From Schizochytrium sp. CCTCC M209059 (lineage: Eukaryota > Sar > Bigyra > Thraustochytrida > Thraustochytriidae), in assembly GCA_000818945.1 (NCBI GenBank), contig KN805404.1, positions 74,475 through 138,474 on the forward strand: a DNA stretch of 64,000 nucleotides, written 5' to 3'. Every line of letters begins with the position of its first letter. The stretch's first letter is position 1. Shown here one piece after another: positions 19,601 through 29,251 of this stretch. Made by a program: the position numbers and the translations under genes. The notes under the pieces were generated by a model. That model worked only from the letters and a program-made list of their open reading frames with translations. It was not told the origin of the DNA and made no database searches.

Positions 19601-20395
19601 CAGCTCGGGCTCTTGCCTGAGAGCTTTAGCAAGAGCATTGGCGATCGTATGCAGGAACGAGCGAAGCGCGATGCCGAAGAGGCCAAGCGGGCAAAAGCTG
19701 CTGCTATGGCCCGTTCCGCGAGCAACGGTGCTGGGAGCCATGTCAGCAACCGTGACGACCTCGACTTGACGTCCGCCGGCCTAGCGCATAGCGAAGCGGA
19801 CCTAAGCAGTCCTGGTGTCATGCTTTCGCCTGGCGCGATACTGCCGCCTGTCCCAAAGCTTGACCAACGGCTTCGCGAAAAGCTTTGCATCGAGATGACC
19901 AAGATTTTTGAGCTCTCCACGCCAGACGAGCGCATCGAGCTTGCTGACGAGCTCCTCGATGATCAGTGCGTGTTTCAAGACGCCAACATGGGTGGAGCCT
20001 TTCATGGTATCGACGAATGCGTCAACTATGTTCGTCGTCTGCGCAAAGCATTCTCGGAGATGACGCTTACGCGCCACAACTTTGTCTCGCTCAAGAAGCG
20101 CAAACGCGGCAAGCGCCGTGTACGCAGCTCGGGGAACTCGCGCACGGCGAGTGGAACGGACAAGGGGAACGGTGACGCTCATGTTGCCGACGATGCCGAA
20201 GTCTCTTCTTCGGCGAGGACGCAAATGGGCTGTGTCGTCAAGGGAAAGTACACGGGCATGCTTGTGAACGAGCCCAAGCCGTTCGAGTTTAATGCGACCA
20301 TTTTCGTGGCCTTTGGCGAGCGGAACAAGATCACCGAAGTAGAAATTTCTTGGAATGCAACGCACATTCTCAAGCAGCTTGGCGTTCTGCAATAA
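16661..20395 (+). CDS. bZIP transcription factor with two C-terminal NTF2-like domains
   Basis: The protein has 1,244 residues. The N terminus (about 45-170) is His/Gln/Pro-rich. The bZIP lies at about 430-480: basic region NREAVRNCRKRKREY fits N-x7-R with Jun-like spacing, followed by a short leucine zipper (LLEENERLRTQL). A helical region follows (about 545-690, with MYLWQCAQDESYF and LTREQKFKLRDRRKRV). Two related segments then occur, at about 787-1000 and 1073-1244. Each runs from a helical cystatin-like start (LYDPNTVRVILG; VFQDANMGGAFHG) through RRIRTSF or RRLRKAF to a final sheet and helix (MVSWAALDVMRQLGLL; EISWNATHILKQLGVL). I read them as tandem NTF2/SnoaL-like folds. It should act in the nucleus as a DNA-binding dimer; a sensing or dimerising role for the paired domains is inference. 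Confidence 0.85.
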   Translation: MEWDNNNEDEGDVFQWLLQEGQGGGGGVDNYGQGGPQDLHGLAPQQHQQHRPHMSHYDHQHQQHRPHQHQQLPGPPHMHPQHPSESMPQYSQHVHHHSQHPPQYQHQHPQHQHQHPHSHEMNTHAQPPPSQHSHLAPPPHQHGQRAHHVQQPLPPAHSDPHGVMEDGAIKVEDHNAYGKRDVSYGMGNNQAFSDPAGSFGWADGLLEESPTMFWDSTIPDVVPLTDDLGGAMDAMMGGTQNNQPPGLASAMHEFASEAATGARRRGTAYYQTQRSQAPGYGSYYEAQANDPYSAVAEGHASDEYASGTPVDGLAAEDAMIDDLSASADPALSFNSATTVAGPVPSSATVPPPPPPAAPAAPIGAMANGTNGRGAVTKPSSVTGAPQVSLAPSASLEDASPSDSAQNKATGNRGGGRKRKGAVDAPMSPRSRAQREKNREAVRNCRKRKREYTQKLKDREAMLLEENERLRTQLKLGSEEMQESMRMQCEHLVANMKASLSKQAAPASTSASSSSSSSPAADPSAKAKLEEYTEGYLKTHEEQGRNREEASKHILSRLIRQVEPTHVTKMYLWQCAQDESYFHTTGGLWEELCTRLGLTREQKFKLRDRRKRVIEMCRDIASVLDKLENLHTLVMKKRRLSAETILFRSLAQELSPAQLSRFVVFVHNFNSNDPAHREAWAKYLESFDPTIDYEGLKFTGQWIVHNTSARTIDDKFSIESSSPQQGLAGKDAQNGQAQQQQQQQSPPLSRERATAKHKSETEGGLSQTEGSGQTDPGSPVQNEELLRNRHNSAIVLKQLFEQPEDELRSYADAALAPDIALYDPNTVRVILGIGKVLKYIRRIRTSFTGLTAKEENFMTRKNVARGRWTLTGTYYGLGRTSGPGISSKSAPSSSSSSSSSSELPMIDETSGIDAVATGASEGPKGESTDKDKAIKVAAERVVQKPEGKQVSFRVIIAYKFVPGSAQIQQLMVSWAALDVMRQLGLLPESFSKSIGDRMQERAKRDAEEAKRAKAAAMARSASNGAGSHVSNRDDLDLTSAGLAHSEADLSSPGVMLSPGAILPPVPKLDQRLREKLCIEMTKIFELSTPDERIELADELLDDQCVFQDANMGGAFHGIDECVNYVRRLRKAFSEMTLTRHNFVSLKKRKRGKRRVRSSGNSRTASGTDKGNGDAHVADDAEVSSSARTQMGCVVKGKYTGMLVNEPKPFEFNATIFVAFGERNKITEVEISWNATHILKQLGVLQ

Positions 20396-20967
20396 GAAGA
20401 GACAATAACCAACTGAACTGATTGACTGACAGTAACATGGCAAAATCGAGAAAACGAATTTTGATCCATTTTGAAACTTTTTACCTGCCGTACGGAATCA
20501 ACCGAAAGCAACAGCAGCAGTAGCAGCAGGAAACAGCAGCTCTTGTACGCTTGATCTTGCGCGACCAATGGTGGTCAGAATAACTTACTCCTCAAATCAG
20601 GAAACCGGAAGGGCGCTGATCTCGCAAATAAAAAGCAAACCATGGCAGACTCTTCTCCGAAAGCATTTGGTATCTTCACCGTTATTCCCTTCCCGTCTAT
20701 CGAGGAAAGAATTCCCTGATCTTTTTTTTTTCCTTTTTTTAAATGGAACATCGTCGCTGCATTTCTTCACTGTCGTCATCGTCGTCCCCGTCGCAGGTTT
20801 GGCCATCGCTCATCGAAAAGTCATTGATCCATCCAAGAGTCAAGTCAGGTTGACACTCAGATTTCGAGTCACCGGGTCGATCAACGAAGCTAAACAGTCG
20901 AAAACAGTTTTGCCAGAGGTTGGCCGGCCAGTGGGCTTTCTTTCTTTCTTTTGGGCCAAAAGCGAAC
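20396..20967. other. Intergenic region, bZIP 3' end to glycosyltransferase start
   Basis: A possible poly(A) signal AATAAA lies at 20627-20632. A T-run near 20720-20740 and TTTC repeats near 20937-20951 precede the next start. The downstream frame reaches back to a TTG at 20920, but its first ATG is at 20968. No gene is supported. Confidence 0.5.
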
Positions 20968-22728
20968 ATGCGCGGCGCGCGAGGGTTCGCGGCGCGACGG
21001 CGTGAGGTCACGGGGGGCAGGCGCGTAGTCAACGCTCGCCAAGTGCTCGCATGCGTGCTCGTGTCAGCCGCGGCTTGCGCTTGCCTGGGTTGGGTGTACT
21101 ATCTGTATAGCATCACCGCTGACCTGCACGAGTCCGTGCGCGCGGGTCGCGCCGAGGCCGGGAAAGCGACGGCTGCCTTGGCGCAGGATGCAGCGTCGTC
21201 GATTCTCTCGTTCCGAGGTAATCATCAGCAAGACAGCCTCGTTGCAGTGACTCTGACCGCCGAAGAGGCAGCGGCCAAGGCAGCAGCTGGAACAACAACA
21301 ACAACAGCTGGAGCCGAACCAGGAGCAGGAGCAGGAACAGGAGGAGCCGCCGCGCAAGATCCTGTGCTCTATCTGTATAACGAGCACGGCTGCACAGGAG
21401 CACCTCTCGTTGCTATTCGTCCCAAAGCTCCAGGAGGCAGTGAGATCCATGGCGTTTGCCAATATGAAGCAAAGTCGATGCGACTGGAAGGAGGTCCCGA
21501 GATTGACTTTTACGCCAGCTGCCAGCGCGATGGTTACTACGTGGGCTCCCTTTTCGCGTCGGAGGGCTGCGTAGAACGCTATAACTACCCGTCGGCCAAG
21601 TCCTTTCGCTTCATATGGCAGTCATCTCTGCAGAGCAGGCGACAAATTCCTGATAGTGTCCTGGATGCCCAATGGGCCCAGCAGGACCACAAACCCCGAA
21701 AGCCACTCCAAGGCCAGGCCGCCAAGGCTAGAATCGTATTCTCCTGCGAATCATCCGAGTATTTCGGCTATCAGGTCTGGGCGAATTTTTATGCCTTTCT
21801 CACGAGTGGGCAGTCAAGTGCAACGTGGACACGCCTTTTGACGGCCGGGACGCGCGACGATCTCGCGGACAATGGACAGGTTCCCGGGTTGGCCACCTTC
21901 CAGGCCAAGCGAACGCTTTACTCGCGAAGGTACTCTCCTATCAACAAACCCGATGTAATTACCAAGTGGTTCGAGTCTTCCGACAGGCCGCAAGAGGAGG
22001 TCATCGTTGTGATTGATCCGGATAATTGGCTTTTGAAAGACGTTGGAAGCTATGTGGACCGCGTCACGCCTGGCCATGCAATTGGTGAGCCTGCGTATTA
22101 CCATGGCAGCCGCACCGCACAGCGTCTTTGGAAGGAAGTGTGTCTTCAGAATTGCGACGTTGATGTCGATCTCGTCGGTGTCCCATATATTGTTCATCGC
22201 GATGACCTCGCGGCCATCGCGCCACTTTGGCGCAGCTACACGATCATGCTCAAGGACAGGGTTGCCAAAGACCCAGATTTCAAGCAAAAGTATGGCCATC
22301 TCGACCTTGCATGGGCGTCGGAGATGTTCGGCTATAACTTTGCTGCTGCTCACGTTGGCGTTCGCCACGAGGTTGTTCGCCGTATTCAGGTGCGAGATGT
22401 AGACTCGGAGCATCGCGCAGACAAGCTCCAGGGCGTTTCCATGATTCATGTAGGTAGAGCTTGGTTCCCCAAAACCTACGCTCCAGCACAGAAATGGGCA
22501 CACACTGAGGGTAAGAGCTTTAGCCATTTTGGCCAGCAGGTATGGTGCAAGTGCAATAACACCGCAAGCACAGTCATCCCTTGGCCTTTGCCACCAGATG
22601 CCGATTTTCAGAGCACCAAAACATTGGAGATTTTGCACAATTCGATGGAGCGATTTGGCCCAATTCCGGAGAACGCCAAGTTTCGCCGCGGGGTCTCGCG
22701 AGGAACATATGGTGCAAGTCTCGACTGA
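20968..22728 (+). CDS. HPAT/SGT-type glycosyltransferase with beta-gamma-crystallin-like module
   Basis: This 586-residue type II membrane protein has a short basic tail, a signal anchor (about 22-48) and an Ala/Thr-rich stem. The segment at about 130-216 (YLYNEHGCTGAPL, AKSMRLEGG, DFYASCQ, AKSFRF) follows the two-motif spacing of a beta-gamma-crystallin-like fold with four cysteines. The catalytic part matches the plant and algal hydroxyproline O-arabinosyltransferase / serine galactosyltransferase family in order: TRLLTAGTRDDL, NKPDVITKWFE, VIVVIDPDNW (Asp-x-Asp near 349-351), GVPYIVHRDDLAAIAPLW and EMFGYNFAAAHVGVRHEV. It likely adds sugar to hydroxyproline- or serine-rich glycoproteins in the Golgi. 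Donor and acceptor cannot be read from sequence. The start is the ATG at 20968, since the upstream extension begins at TTG. Confidence 0.8.
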   Translation: MRGARGFAARRREVTGGRRVVNARQVLACVLVSAAACACLGWVYYLYSITADLHESVRAGRAEAGKATAALAQDAASSILSFRGNHQQDSLVAVTLTAEEAAAKAAAGTTTTTAGAEPGAGAGTGGAAAQDPVLYLYNEHGCTGAPLVAIRPKAPGGSEIHGVCQYEAKSMRLEGGPEIDFYASCQRDGYYVGSLFASEGCVERYNYPSAKSFRFIWQSSLQSRRQIPDSVLDAQWAQQDHKPRKPLQGQAAKARIVFSCESSEYFGYQVWANFYAFLTSGQSSATWTRLLTAGTRDDLADNGQVPGLATFQAKRTLYSRRYSPINKPDVITKWFESSDRPQEEVIVVIDPDNWLLKDVGSYVDRVTPGHAIGEPAYYHGSRTAQRLWKEVCLQNCDVDVDLVGVPYIVHRDDLAAIAPLWRSYTIMLKDRVAKDPDFKQKYGHLDLAWASEMFGYNFAAAHVGVRHEVVRRIQVRDVDSEHRADKLQGVSMIHVGRAWFPKTYAPAQKWAHTEGKSFSHFGQQVWCKCNNTASTVIPWPLPPDADFQSTKTLEILHNSMERFGPIPENAKFRRGVSRGTYGASLD

Positions 22729-22738
22729 GATTATCAGT

Positions 22739-22744
22739 AATAAA
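22739..22744 (+). promoter_or_regulatory. Poly(A) signal AATAAA of the glycosyltransferase gene
   Basis: A perfect AATAAA lies 10 bases after the stop codon and about 28 bases before the TG tract. In mRNA a GU-rich element normally follows the cleavage site, so the tract could serve as an extreme downstream element. Assignment is by motif and position only. Confidence 0.6.
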
Positions 22745-22770
22745 ACAAAAAGGTAACTACACTTGCTGTC

Positions 22771-23405
<635 letters not shown>

Positions 23406-23637
23406 TATGTGTGTTCTGGTTCCATTCATGTCATTTTGCTTGTGTTGTCATGCTTGCTTGCTAAGTGCTTTCAAGTGTCTTCATTCACAAGGAGCTTGAT
23501 CAAGAGAAGAAGATCTTCAGCCGCAGCAAAGGATGAAAAGGAACAAAGACAAATAGAAAGTGGCAGTTTTTTTTATTTAAATTTAGACTCCGATCACACC
23601 TCGCACAAGGACGCCCGCATATAGGCAGTATTTTGTT

Positions 23638-24863
23638 TCAATCGTCCAAAAGCTCAATGGGCTCGTTCGATGATGCTACTGCAGCTTGTTGAGGTGCGGA
23701 CCCGAACGTCTCATTTCCATGGGGCCGTTGGCTGTTTTGAATGCCGTTGCCGCCGCTGCTAGTGCTGTTTACTTGCACCGTTGATGATGATGATGATGAT
23801 GACAATACTGCCGGACCTGGGGTAGACACGGGACCCACAGGATTGGACACAAAATCTATCTCCGAATAGTCACTCTCCTCGGGAGCAAAGCCAGGCTGAA
23901 GTCTCCCAGCAGCTATGGAAGCAGCAACCCAGCCTGTAGTTTTGAACACTGAACGAATAGCTTGCTGCGCCGAGTATGTAGCGCGAGCTTGATCGTCGGC
24001 TATTTCCTGCCATTTAGAACACATATCCGCAAGCTTTGGCCGACGCAGCGTTGACACAACATACTGACACACTACCGTAGCATCGTTTGTGACAATAGCT
24101 CCGTGCTTTTGCAATTCCTCAATAATATCCTCGGCGTCCGGCATGCGTTTCCGGATAACCAGTACGTGCAAGTTGTTAAAGACGCCGCACCCTTCGGATG
24201 CTGGACTTTGCTTCGACATGTAGAAATCGTCGAGCCGCGTCTGATAGTTTGGGTCCAAATGTCGAAAGGTAATGAACGGCTGCAGTGACACTCGCGCTTG
24301 CGCTTGCATCTCTTGTTGTCGCTCTTGGTCGTAGTTGCTGTAGTTAACAAGCTGTTGGTAGACCAAAGCACTATTGAAGCCTTTATTTGCCTGGAATTGT
24401 TGTCCGTTCGTCGAGTGAAACGGAGTGCGAGCGCCAGAGTTGAATTCAGCCATTTCCCGTCTTCTCGCCACCCCAGATGATCTGGCGTTGTTGTACATTT
24501 GGGCTGCCAGGGCTGGGGCGCTCGTCGCGTCGGCGCGGCCACTCTTGATGAGATCCATTTCCAACCGTTCCAGCTCGCGAAATTCCATGAGCGCTTCGTC
24601 GCGCGCCTCCTCCGTTTGTCGCTCGGCCTCGTCCTCGTTCAGGAGGAGGTCCTCCAAGCAGAAATCGGTAATGTATTTTCCTCCCTGTTGCTCGCTGCGA
24701 AGAACGCCTTGCAATACACGGTCCTCACGAATTCCTCTCTTTTGTTGCATTTCCTTCTTGGTGACGACCGGATCCGTGACAGCCTCTACTTCGTCTTCCA
24801 TAGCTTCCGTCTTGGCTTCGCTTGCTGATGACGAAGAACTTTGGGCCTGACCTTCATCAGAAC

Positions 24864-24896
<33 letters not shown>

Positions 24897-27800
24897 TACT
24901 CGACTCAGCGCCAGTACCGGCGCCACTCTTTCGATTTGCTCCTTGAGCCTTTGCAGCAGAAGACTGCTGCTTGCCGTTTCTTTCATTTTTTCCACTAGCA
25001 GCCGCGACGCCTCGGGCCTCGCGGTCAGCATCTTCCAGGTCAGCATCTTCAAGATCGGCTTCGTCGGGCTCCCCGTGCCCAATGTCCTTGAGAAGCTTGT
25101 CTGCATTGACAGTCCGCTGTTGAAGTTGATTGAAGCGCCGGAGATTGAAAAAGTTGCGGAGGTCCGAAGACGTGACGGTGCGCTTCGTTGCGCGCGCATC
25201 GACAACGCGCGAAGTGAGCGATTCCTTTTTGGTTTGTTGATCAAAGATTGTTCGCTCCATGGTGCCGGCTGCCACAAGTCTGTACACAAAGACGGGCTTC
25301 TTTTGCCCGAAGCGATACGCCCGACACATAGCCTCGTGGTCCAGACATGGATTCCAACACGCATCAAACATGACAACACGATTCGCAGACTGAAGATTGA
25401 GTCCTTCGCCCGCTGCACGCGTGCTGGCGAGAAAAACGCATTTGTCCTTGATCGGGGCTGCGTTGAAGGCATCGACAAGCGCATTGCGAGTCGCTTGTGG
25501 TGTTGCGCCATCAAGGCGCGAAAATCCGATGCGGACGCCCGGAAGGTACGGGCAAGCGTCTGATCCCGGCTCGATCTTCATGCGACGCTCTTGGCGAGCC
25601 TTTCGCCGAGCTTTCTTGCTTGAAGTTGCATCAGCAGCGGATGATGATGCTAATTTCTTCGTCCGCGTACGTTGAGACAAACGAGCTCCCTCCCGCTTGC
25701 GCTTCGCGCCTCCCGAGGCGGCTTCGCCTTGGAGGCCAAGGACGTCATCGTCCTCCTCAAGGTCTGCTGCCGCGACAACTTGGTTAATAGGTTTCCTCCA
25801 TCTGTGCCCTTGTGGTGTCGCTGCATTGATTTCGTCCGTACGCGAGCCGTTGGTCTTTTCGTTGTCCACCTTGCCCGCGACTTCTTCGTTTTCCGCGTCG
25901 CCATCGTCGCTCGAGTGCGAATCGTCCGAGGCTGAATCGTCCGAGTCTGATTCGGAATCGTCATCGTCAATGATACGAAGCTGCTCCTCGACGCGACTGT
26001 TATGGAACTCAATGATTTGTTGCACCACATTGAGGGTTTGCACGCTCTGCGAGAAAACGATCACTTTGTCCATTTGTTGGCGCGCACTTCTCAAGATAGA
26101 AAAGAGTATGATCATTTTGCCCGAGTCACTGAGTCGCTTCCCTGGCTTGAACGACTTGAGAGGAAGATGAGCCCAAGAGTACGAACTCTCCTGGCCGGCA
26201 GTGGCGGGTTCGCTCTCGATTGCCACGATTCCGTCCTCGTCCTCCATTTCCTCAAGCGTGCGGTTCACCTCGATCTCCTTCAAGTGCTCGAGCCTTCGAT
26301 CCTCCTCCCGCAGTTCCTCATCCGTGAGCTCAGGGTCCTTGGGTAGACATGCCGCCGCAGCATGGGTTGGTGACATGAGCGCTATGGAGTCTTGTAGTTT
26401 TCTGGCCGTAACCTTGGCAGTGAGTTGCACGTTCGTCCACGATGCGCGATGCCAACGTCGCACGAGAATGCGCACGGGTGCACCAACATCGCGCGCTTGC
26501 ACTTGCTTTCGAAAGAGGAGGTCATTGAAATTCGCTCGCGAGCAAGGGGAATCATCAATGGACACTACCTCATCGAGAAGCTCGAACCAGGGGAGAGACG
26601 GGTCGGGACATTTGCTCTGATCAAAAACAGCGTCGACAAAAGTGACCGTCGCCTCGGTGCGATCGTGTCGCGATTTGGCAAGGTTCTGCTGCACGACGTT
26701 GATGCCGAGATCACCGAGGTCTGAAGGAACGAATATTGAGAGCGACGCGTATGCAGAATCACGAGATCCGCGCTCGTTGCCGAGCGGTGTGTGCTCGCGA
26801 TATTTCCCGTAAACGATGTCCGGATGATTGACAATGGAAAGCGAGTGATGATAAGCAGCAATGATCCCTCCGTTTTGCGAGGCCGAGGCGCCGCCGTTTT
26901 CTCGCGCCTTCGCCTGGTCAACGCGATTTCGCGCGAATGCACGGTACAGCTCGGCTTGCTTCCCCGTAAGACGGCAGCGCAAGACCCATTCGTATTTTGG
27001 CGGAAGTTCGCGCGCTAAATGCTGCGAATCACGACGAAGGATGATGCTGCGCAAGAGGTCGTTGAGGACAATAGTCCTTGAGCGCGCAAACTTGACGTCC
27101 TCGGGCGCCGAATCGAGGGCTTGTCCGTTTTCAATGGGGATTTTGAACTGATGCTTGAAGGCTTCGCTCGTTTTCAAGTATCCTGGCCTCGCAAAGTTGA
27201 CCATGCACCAATATTCCTCAAGGTGATTTTGCAAAGGGTATCCCGTGAGAACGATGCGCCGGCGCGTCTTGATACGCGACATGGCCTTGACGATTTGTGA
27301 CTTGGCTTGCCGCAGACGATGGCCCTCATCGACAACAACAAGCGAGGGCCCAGGCCTATCAACGAGGAGATCCCGCGCAAGCTGAGCCTTGGGGGAGTCT
27401 GTGCCTTCTTTGGGTTCTTGGGCGAGGGACCGGAACATCTCATATCCCGTGAGAAGAACGCCACCCTCCGCTTGCCACTTTTCCAGAACGGCTAAACGCT
27501 GATCGAGCCGCGTGCCCGTTTTCGCGTCTAAAACCTGTACGTTGAAAAGATCGAGAGCGCGCTTCTCTTCCTTCTTCTTCGGGCTCAACCACTTGTGAAT
27601 CTCGCGATACCAATTGAGAATTACCGAGGTAGGAGAAACGACGAGGATCGTTGTTTTACGTTTCGAGTCCACCTCATCTTTATGATGCGCGAGAAAGGTG
27701 TGCATGAGCGATATATTCTGGAGGGTTTTTCCTAGACCCATGTAGTCTGCGAGGATGCAGCCGCTGTGCCGCGCGGACTGAACATGAGACCAGAGGAAGC

Positions 27801-28782
27801 GCACGCCTACTGCCTGATGTGGTTTGAGGACACGAGAAAAGATGGGGTCCAGTCTCACGTGGTGTGGTTCTTTCTTCTCCCGGATGGTATTTTTTTTCTG
27901 TTTGTACTTGACGTCTGCCGGAGTTACTGTCTTCTTACCGTCTTTGTTTGACTCTTCCGTATTCTCAATCTTGAGTGTTTTTTGCGGTCGTTTGCGCCCA
28001 CTTCTTTGGGGGAAATGTTTCTCGCTGTTGACATCGTTGCTGCCGTCTGTTCCTAACTGGGTTTCTTCCTCCTCGCCTTTGCTATCGCTCGTGTTCTGTG
28101 CAGGATCCTCGTTGTGATCGTGCGCTCCTTTATTGACGATTGTTTTGGCTTCATTGCCATCCTTGAGGGAGTCATCTGCCTCGTTTGTTTTCGCCTGGGT
28201 TTCCTCGGGAAGCTCCTCTTTTTGAATATCCCAAAGTGGGATGCCATTCTCGCGATCCTCTTCCGAAATGTCTTCAATTGTCCAGCGGTTGGCGCCGGCC
28301 TTGTTACTTTTCACCTTTTTGAGCATGCCCGCGTCCAGGGCGGACTTGGACATGTTCACCTTGCGCTTGAGGTGAGCGGGCTTGGTTTCGGCGACGGCGT
28401 CGGTATCTCCGCTGAGAAAGCGCTCCGTGAGCTCGGCGCTGGCGTGAGCCGCGGCGGCATCGCCATTGCGCTGTTGCGCCGTCTCCTGCTGCTGATCCTC
28501 GCCAGCATCGCCCGCGTTGCCAACAGCGGCGACGCCCGCCTCGTGCACCATCAACTCGCCGTCTCCCAGGTCGGTCGTCTCGTCGCTAACTCCGTTGTGC
28601 CTCGTTGCGAAGGAGAGAGCTACGGCTGCCTGGAGAAAGCCGCAATTTACCGCGGCTGTGGCGCGCCGCGACCCCTTGGAAGGCGCGGCTGTCCTTGTCC
28701 TCCCGACCGCCGTGGCGTGACGGTCGCGCGTCCAGGCTTGCTCTGCGCAGTAGTTGGCGATTTGCAGAATCAAATTTGACAT
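23638..28782 (-). CDS. SNF2-family chromatin-remodelling ATPase, ATRX/RAD54-like
   Basis: A 1,714-residue protein starts at the ATG at 28782. The N-terminal 310 residues are acidic and Lys-rich without a recognisable finger. The ATPase begins at about 312: motif I DYMGLGKT (about 346-353), motif II VVDEGHRLR (about 483-491), and motif III LTGYPLQNHLEEYWCMVNF. The last is the ATRX/ARIP4-type variant with EY and CMVNF. The second lobe is interrupted by an acidic, Lys-rich insert (about 930-1080) and ends with DACWNPCLDHEAMCRAYRFGQ (motifs V-VI, about 1134-1155). A region at about 1524-1585 (GVFNNLHVLVI, ELQKHGAIV, YVVSTLRRP) looks like a degenerate BRCT domain. It should translocate on DNA in the nucleus. 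No ADD or PHD is present, so ATRX orthology is uncertain. It is convergent with the glycosyltransferase. Confidence 0.92.
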
Positions 28783-29249
28783 TGAGATATATAAGCCAGG
28801 CCTTTCAGTGCGCGGTGGTTAGTTTTAAAAAAAATGAGCCATTTTCGAGTCATCGTGCTTTACTGTGAGGCCACTGGTCTTGGCTAGGGCCACTGGTCTT
28901 GGCAAGGTACGTATGTATGTACACCGACCCGGATTCGAATAGGTAATTGAAGAAAAATTCTCTGCCCCCCCCCTACAAAACGAAAGCATTAAAAACTGGG
29001 TCGCGAAGGAGCAATGGGCTCATATAGAAAAGCAAGCGAATGAATCGGTTGCAATTCTTCGGCACAAGCAAACGAGCGTGAACGGTGAGGGGTGGGGAAC
29101 AGAAAAAGAAGTATCAAAATCGAAGTCATAACAAACCGAATGGACAAACCTTCGTTGTGAACGAGGAACGAATCAACATAAAAAGAAGTATCAAAATCAA
29201 AGTCATATCAAATCGAATGGACAAACCTTCGTTGTGAACGAGGAACGAA
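28783..29249. other. Short intergenic region between SNF2 and MgtA genes
   Basis: It contains the SNF2 5' end (TATATAT about 10 bases from the ATG on the minus strand), a duplicated GGCCACTGGTCTTGG motif near 28870-28903, and the tandem duplication annotated separately next to the MgtA stop. No gene is supported. Confidence 0.5.
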
Positions 29250-29251
29250 TC
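29104..29251. repeat. 77-bp tandem duplication at the MgtA 3' end
   Basis: A unit starting AAAAGAAGTATCAAAAT at 29104 repeats at 29181 with a few substitutions. The second copy runs into the stop codon of the MgtA gene (29250-29252), so the last codons abut duplicated DNA and the 3' UTR carries both copies. Confidence 0.85.

Noticed and set aside
28921..28950. tRNA-like B-box (GGATTCGAAT)
   Set aside because: No matching A-box or cloverleaf stems could be found around it.
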